In this document: piece by piece, positions 5,348 to 6,935 of the stretch | Layout: the number at the start of each line of letters is the position of its first letter | Position numbering within the stretch: the stretch's first letter is position 1 | NCBI GenBank assembly: GCA_023417065.1 | Contig: JAEZGH010000187.1 | Span: 1-6,935, forward strand | DNA from: Bacteroidota bacterium | Lineage (GTDB): Bacteria; Bacteroidota; Bacteroidia; Cytophagales; Cyclobacteriaceae | Direction: 5' to 3' | DNA: 6,935 nt | Position numbers and translations under genes: made by a program | Notes under the pieces: generated by a model | The model's input: the letters and a program-made list of their open reading frames with translations, nothing else | What the model was told of the DNA's origin: nothing | Database searches by the model: none

Positions 5348-6217
5348 ATGAAAAACCCACCTCTTATCGTAGCCCTGACCTTACTGTGTGCTGGTTGTAG
5401 CGGCTTGGAGAATGACTCGGAAACAAGGGTGCCGGAAAAGTCCGGGGCTGAACAAGTGGATGCGGATCAGCAATATAAAAGATCAGCTTTTCCACACGAA
5501 TATATAAATGATTGCGAATTGGCATGTGTCGTGGGTGACTTCCCCAGGCATATAAACCTCAAGACAAGTCCGGCGCCAACACCGCTACCGGCCACAGCAT
5601 TTAGATTCACCGTGAAGAGTTACAATGATGCCATTGCGGCGATCCCGGGTGGTACCGGTCCACAAGCCGTGGTGGTGCACAACGGATTGGGCGCTACGAA
5701 CCGAATGGAACTGGCTTTTGAATTCGTACGGCTTAAGCCAATGGGCGGGGATGAGTACTCTTATGACCCCCCCAACCACCACTACGTTATTAATGGTTCC
5801 ACACTCACCCGTCAGAATGGACCGGTCGAGAACTGGAAGACCACATTCTGGCAACGATATAAGAACGGCATCGTTTTCCGGGATACCCCCACCTCATCGT
5901 GGCGGGATCATGATCCAGCAAAAGACGTGGAATACATTGTGTATTCTCATGACGCCAAGCTGCGTATGCTCATCGCACACAACGCCATGACGGATAGCGA
6001 CCTCCTGGAGATCAAACCGGTCGCGGAGCCATTGAATGGAGTAACGGATTTTCGCCAGGGCCTTGTCTGGGTCCCAACCAATGTTTCTATAGCCAGTAGG
6101 CCTGGGCCGAACGGTGATTTCCATCTGCAAGCCGCCGACATCGGTTCACCTTGTCCGAAAGCCTGCCCGCCGAATATTGTGTTACGTACCACCGGTGTGG
6201 CCGTAAGGTGTTGCTGA
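5348..6217 (+). CDS. Uncharacterised lipoprotein, AT-richer than its neighbours
   Basis: Encodes 289 residues of a family I do not recognise. The N-terminus has a lipoprotein-type signal (MKNPPLIVALTLLCAGC, C17 lipidated), with the unusual feature that the -3 position is Cys14. An acidic, low-complexity linker follows (about 18-45). The rest is mixed polar, probably beta-rich, with aromatic blocks such as FRFTVKSYNDA (85-95), ENWKTTFWQRYKNGIVF (161-177) and DVEYIVYSHDAKLRMLIAHN (193-212). Cysteines cluster at C56/C60 and at the C-terminus (C269, C273, C288, C289), suggesting disulfides in the periplasm or outside the cell. Codon use differs from the neighbours, with AT-ending codons common, above all around 5460-5570; this suggests lower expression or more recent arrival. 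ATG 5348 follows an AT-rich leader (ATTAAAATT). There is no T9SS tail. A run of seven C at 5767-5773 lies in frame. Confidence 0.75.
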   Translation: MKNPPLIVALTLLCAGCSGLENDSETRVPEKSGAEQVDADQQYKRSAFPHEYINDCELACVVGDFPRHINLKTSPAPTPLPATAFRFTVKSYNDAIAAIPGGTGPQAVVVHNGLGATNRMELAFEFVRLKPMGGDEYSYDPPNHHYVINGSTLTRQNGPVENWKTTFWQRYKNGIVFRDTPTSSWRDHDPAKDVEYIVYSHDAKLRMLIAHNAMTDSDLLEIKPVAEPLNGVTDFRQGLVWVPTNVSIASRPGPNGDFHLQAADIGSPCPKACPPNIVLRTTGVAVRCC

Positions 6218-6256
6218 CCAATACCTACGCCGAATACATACGGCCTGATCCCACCC

Positions 6257-6898
6257 ATGCCCCTCTACTCGGTCCTCATCATCACCGCCATCGGCATTGC
6301 GCTTTGGCAATGGATCCTTCTGCCCAGTCCGCGGGCAAGGTTCTTTGTGGCGCTGGGCATCATCATCATTGCCGCGTTCGCCCTGGAGGTGTATGGTGGC
6401 ATCACCAGTGTGCTCATCATCAACAACAACCTTTTCTACAACCTGTTCGGGCTTGCAGAAGGGTTGCTGGTACTTTGGCTGGTGGGCACATTGCGGCCCA
6501 ATTGGAAATGGCCGCTGATCGCAGGGGGGGTGCTACTGGCAATGGCGTTCGCCGCCAACGTACACATACGCGGCATTCATACCCTGTTGTTGGAAATGGT
6601 GCTTCTGAATGCCTTTGTATGTTGCCTTTTTCTCATGTCCACACTCTGGTGGCTGGCGCAGAACAGCACTGTGCCATTGCAGAAATTGCCTGAATTCTGG
6701 ATCCTGCTGGGTCTGCTCCTTTATTTCGCAGGCATCGTGCCCACCATCGGGGCTTACGAATTCATCTACCGTGATCGGGCCCTCGGGGAAAAACTTTTTT
6801 TGATCGTGCAGGGTATGTGCATCATCCGCTATCTTCTCACCGCCTATGGCTGCAACCTGGCGCGAAAAAAGGCGGGATGGATGATACCACTCGCATAG
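6257..6898 (+). CDS. Polytopic membrane protein, possible sensory partner of the next gene
   Basis: Encodes 213 residues, mostly hydrophobic. About seven membrane segments can be drawn near 4-22, 28-47, 60-78, 85-101, 108-133, 147-165 and 181-198, followed by a short basic tail (LARKKAGW) expected in the cytoplasm. No catalytic motif is visible and I do not recognise the family. Charged residues within or next to segments (E44, E69, E113, E168) and aromatic-rich edges recall membrane sensor modules, but that is inference. It starts 39 nt after the lipoprotein stop, with no Shine-Dalgarno site. It overlaps the following gene by 22 nt, implying co-expression. A run of seven G lies at 6524-6530, and A5-C-T7 at 6789-6801; both are candidate slippage sites. 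Confidence 0.82.
   Translation: MPLYSVLIITAIGIALWQWILLPSPRARFFVALGIIIIAAFALEVYGGITSVLIINNNLFYNLFGLAEGLLVLWLVGTLRPNWKWPLIAGGVLLAMAFAANVHIRGIHTLLLEMVLLNAFVCCLFLMSTLWWLAQNSTVPLQKLPEFWILLGLLLYFAGIVPTIGAYEFIYRDRALGEKLFLIVQGMCIIRYLLTAYGCNLARKKAGWMIPLA
6865..6871 (+). promoter_or_regulatory. In-phase A AAA AAG slippery heptamer in the gene overlap
   Basis: The membrane-protein frame reads CGA AAA AAG at 6863-6871, so the heptamer A AAA AAG sits in the X XXY YYZ phase known from dnaX programmed -1 frameshifting. A -1 slip would read on as GGC GGG and then ATG 6877 in the frame of the downstream gene, giving a fusion of the two proteins. The zero frame otherwise ends at TAG 6896-6898. Lys-Lys after a last membrane helix is common, so the motif may be chance. 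No stimulatory stem can be assessed before the window ends. Confidence 0.3.
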
Positions 6899-6935
6899 CC
6901 ATCGCGGTCGTGGCCGGTACCATTCTGGTATTGGC
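6877..6935 (+). CDS. Start of a membrane-anchored protein, possibly a sensor histidine kinase (partial)
   Basis: Nineteen complete codons are visible from ATG 6877 to the window edge: MDDTTRIAIAVVAGTILVL. A short acidic/polar N-terminus leads straight into a hydrophobic helix. This short N-terminus with one membrane anchor resembles small sensor histidine kinases of Bacteroidota. The overlap with a polytopic membrane protein gene fits a sensory pair, but no kinase motif is within the window, so the product is a guess. It overlaps the upstream gene by 22 nt in the -1 frame, with GGCGGG directly before the ATG. Confidence 0.6.
   Translation, partial: MDDTTRIAIAVVAGTILVL

Noticed and set aside
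6230..6245. Hairpin GCCG ... CGGC before the last membrane protein gene
   Set aside because: A 4-bp stem with an 8-nt loop is not significant.

Overview
This 6.9 kb window looks like chromosomal DNA from a GC-rich member of the Bacteroidota, most probably the Flavobacteriales. Three things point there: a delta-60 repeat protein that ends in a type IX secretion (T9SS) type A-like sorting tail, A-rich or unstructured start regions that mostly lack Shine-Dalgarno sites, and an N-terminal helical plus fibronectin III protein of a kind I associate with that phylum. Most genes have strongly GC-biased third codon positions. The lipoprotein gene at 5348-6217 does not.

Layout. Positions 1-93 may hold the tail of an upstream gene, followed by a hairpin. 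On the plus strand come a fibronectin III protein (209-838), a 304-nt interval with a hairpin and a coding-like but apparently frameshifted small reading frame (about 913-1146), and a GNAT-like protein (1143-1922) with a clear terminator hairpin. Next is an array of TCACATT heptamers inside a G-free leader, then a secreted seven-repeat delta-60 protein (2145-3590). Converging on it from the minus strand is a two-gene operon, a VKOR-family membrane protein (4525-3965) followed by an SPW-repeat membrane protein (3960-3601). Divergent from that operon is a DUF305 lipoprotein (about 4651-5241) whose stop codon lies in the first of two abutting hairpins. An unrecognised AT-richer lipoprotein (5348-6217) follows. 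The window ends with a polytopic membrane protein (6257-6898) that overlaps the start of a further gene (6877 to the edge), which begins with a membrane anchor and may be a sensor kinase.

How the genes may work together. The VKOR/SPW pair is a convincing operon (4-nt gap) and probably acts in membrane redox or stress physiology. The DUF305 lipoprotein, read from the same intergenic region, could belong to the same response. The last membrane protein and its overlapping partner look like a membrane sensor unit. The fibronectin III, acetyltransferase-like and delta-60 genes show no obvious shared pathway.

Nothing here is a recognisable defence system, mobile element, CRISPR array or RNA gene. 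The observations most worth a second look are an in-phase A AAA AAG heptamer that would shift ribosomes by -1 into the overlapping downstream gene, the tandem heptamer array in the G-free leader, the VKOR protein without loop cysteines, and the broken small ORF ending in an ATGA overlap.
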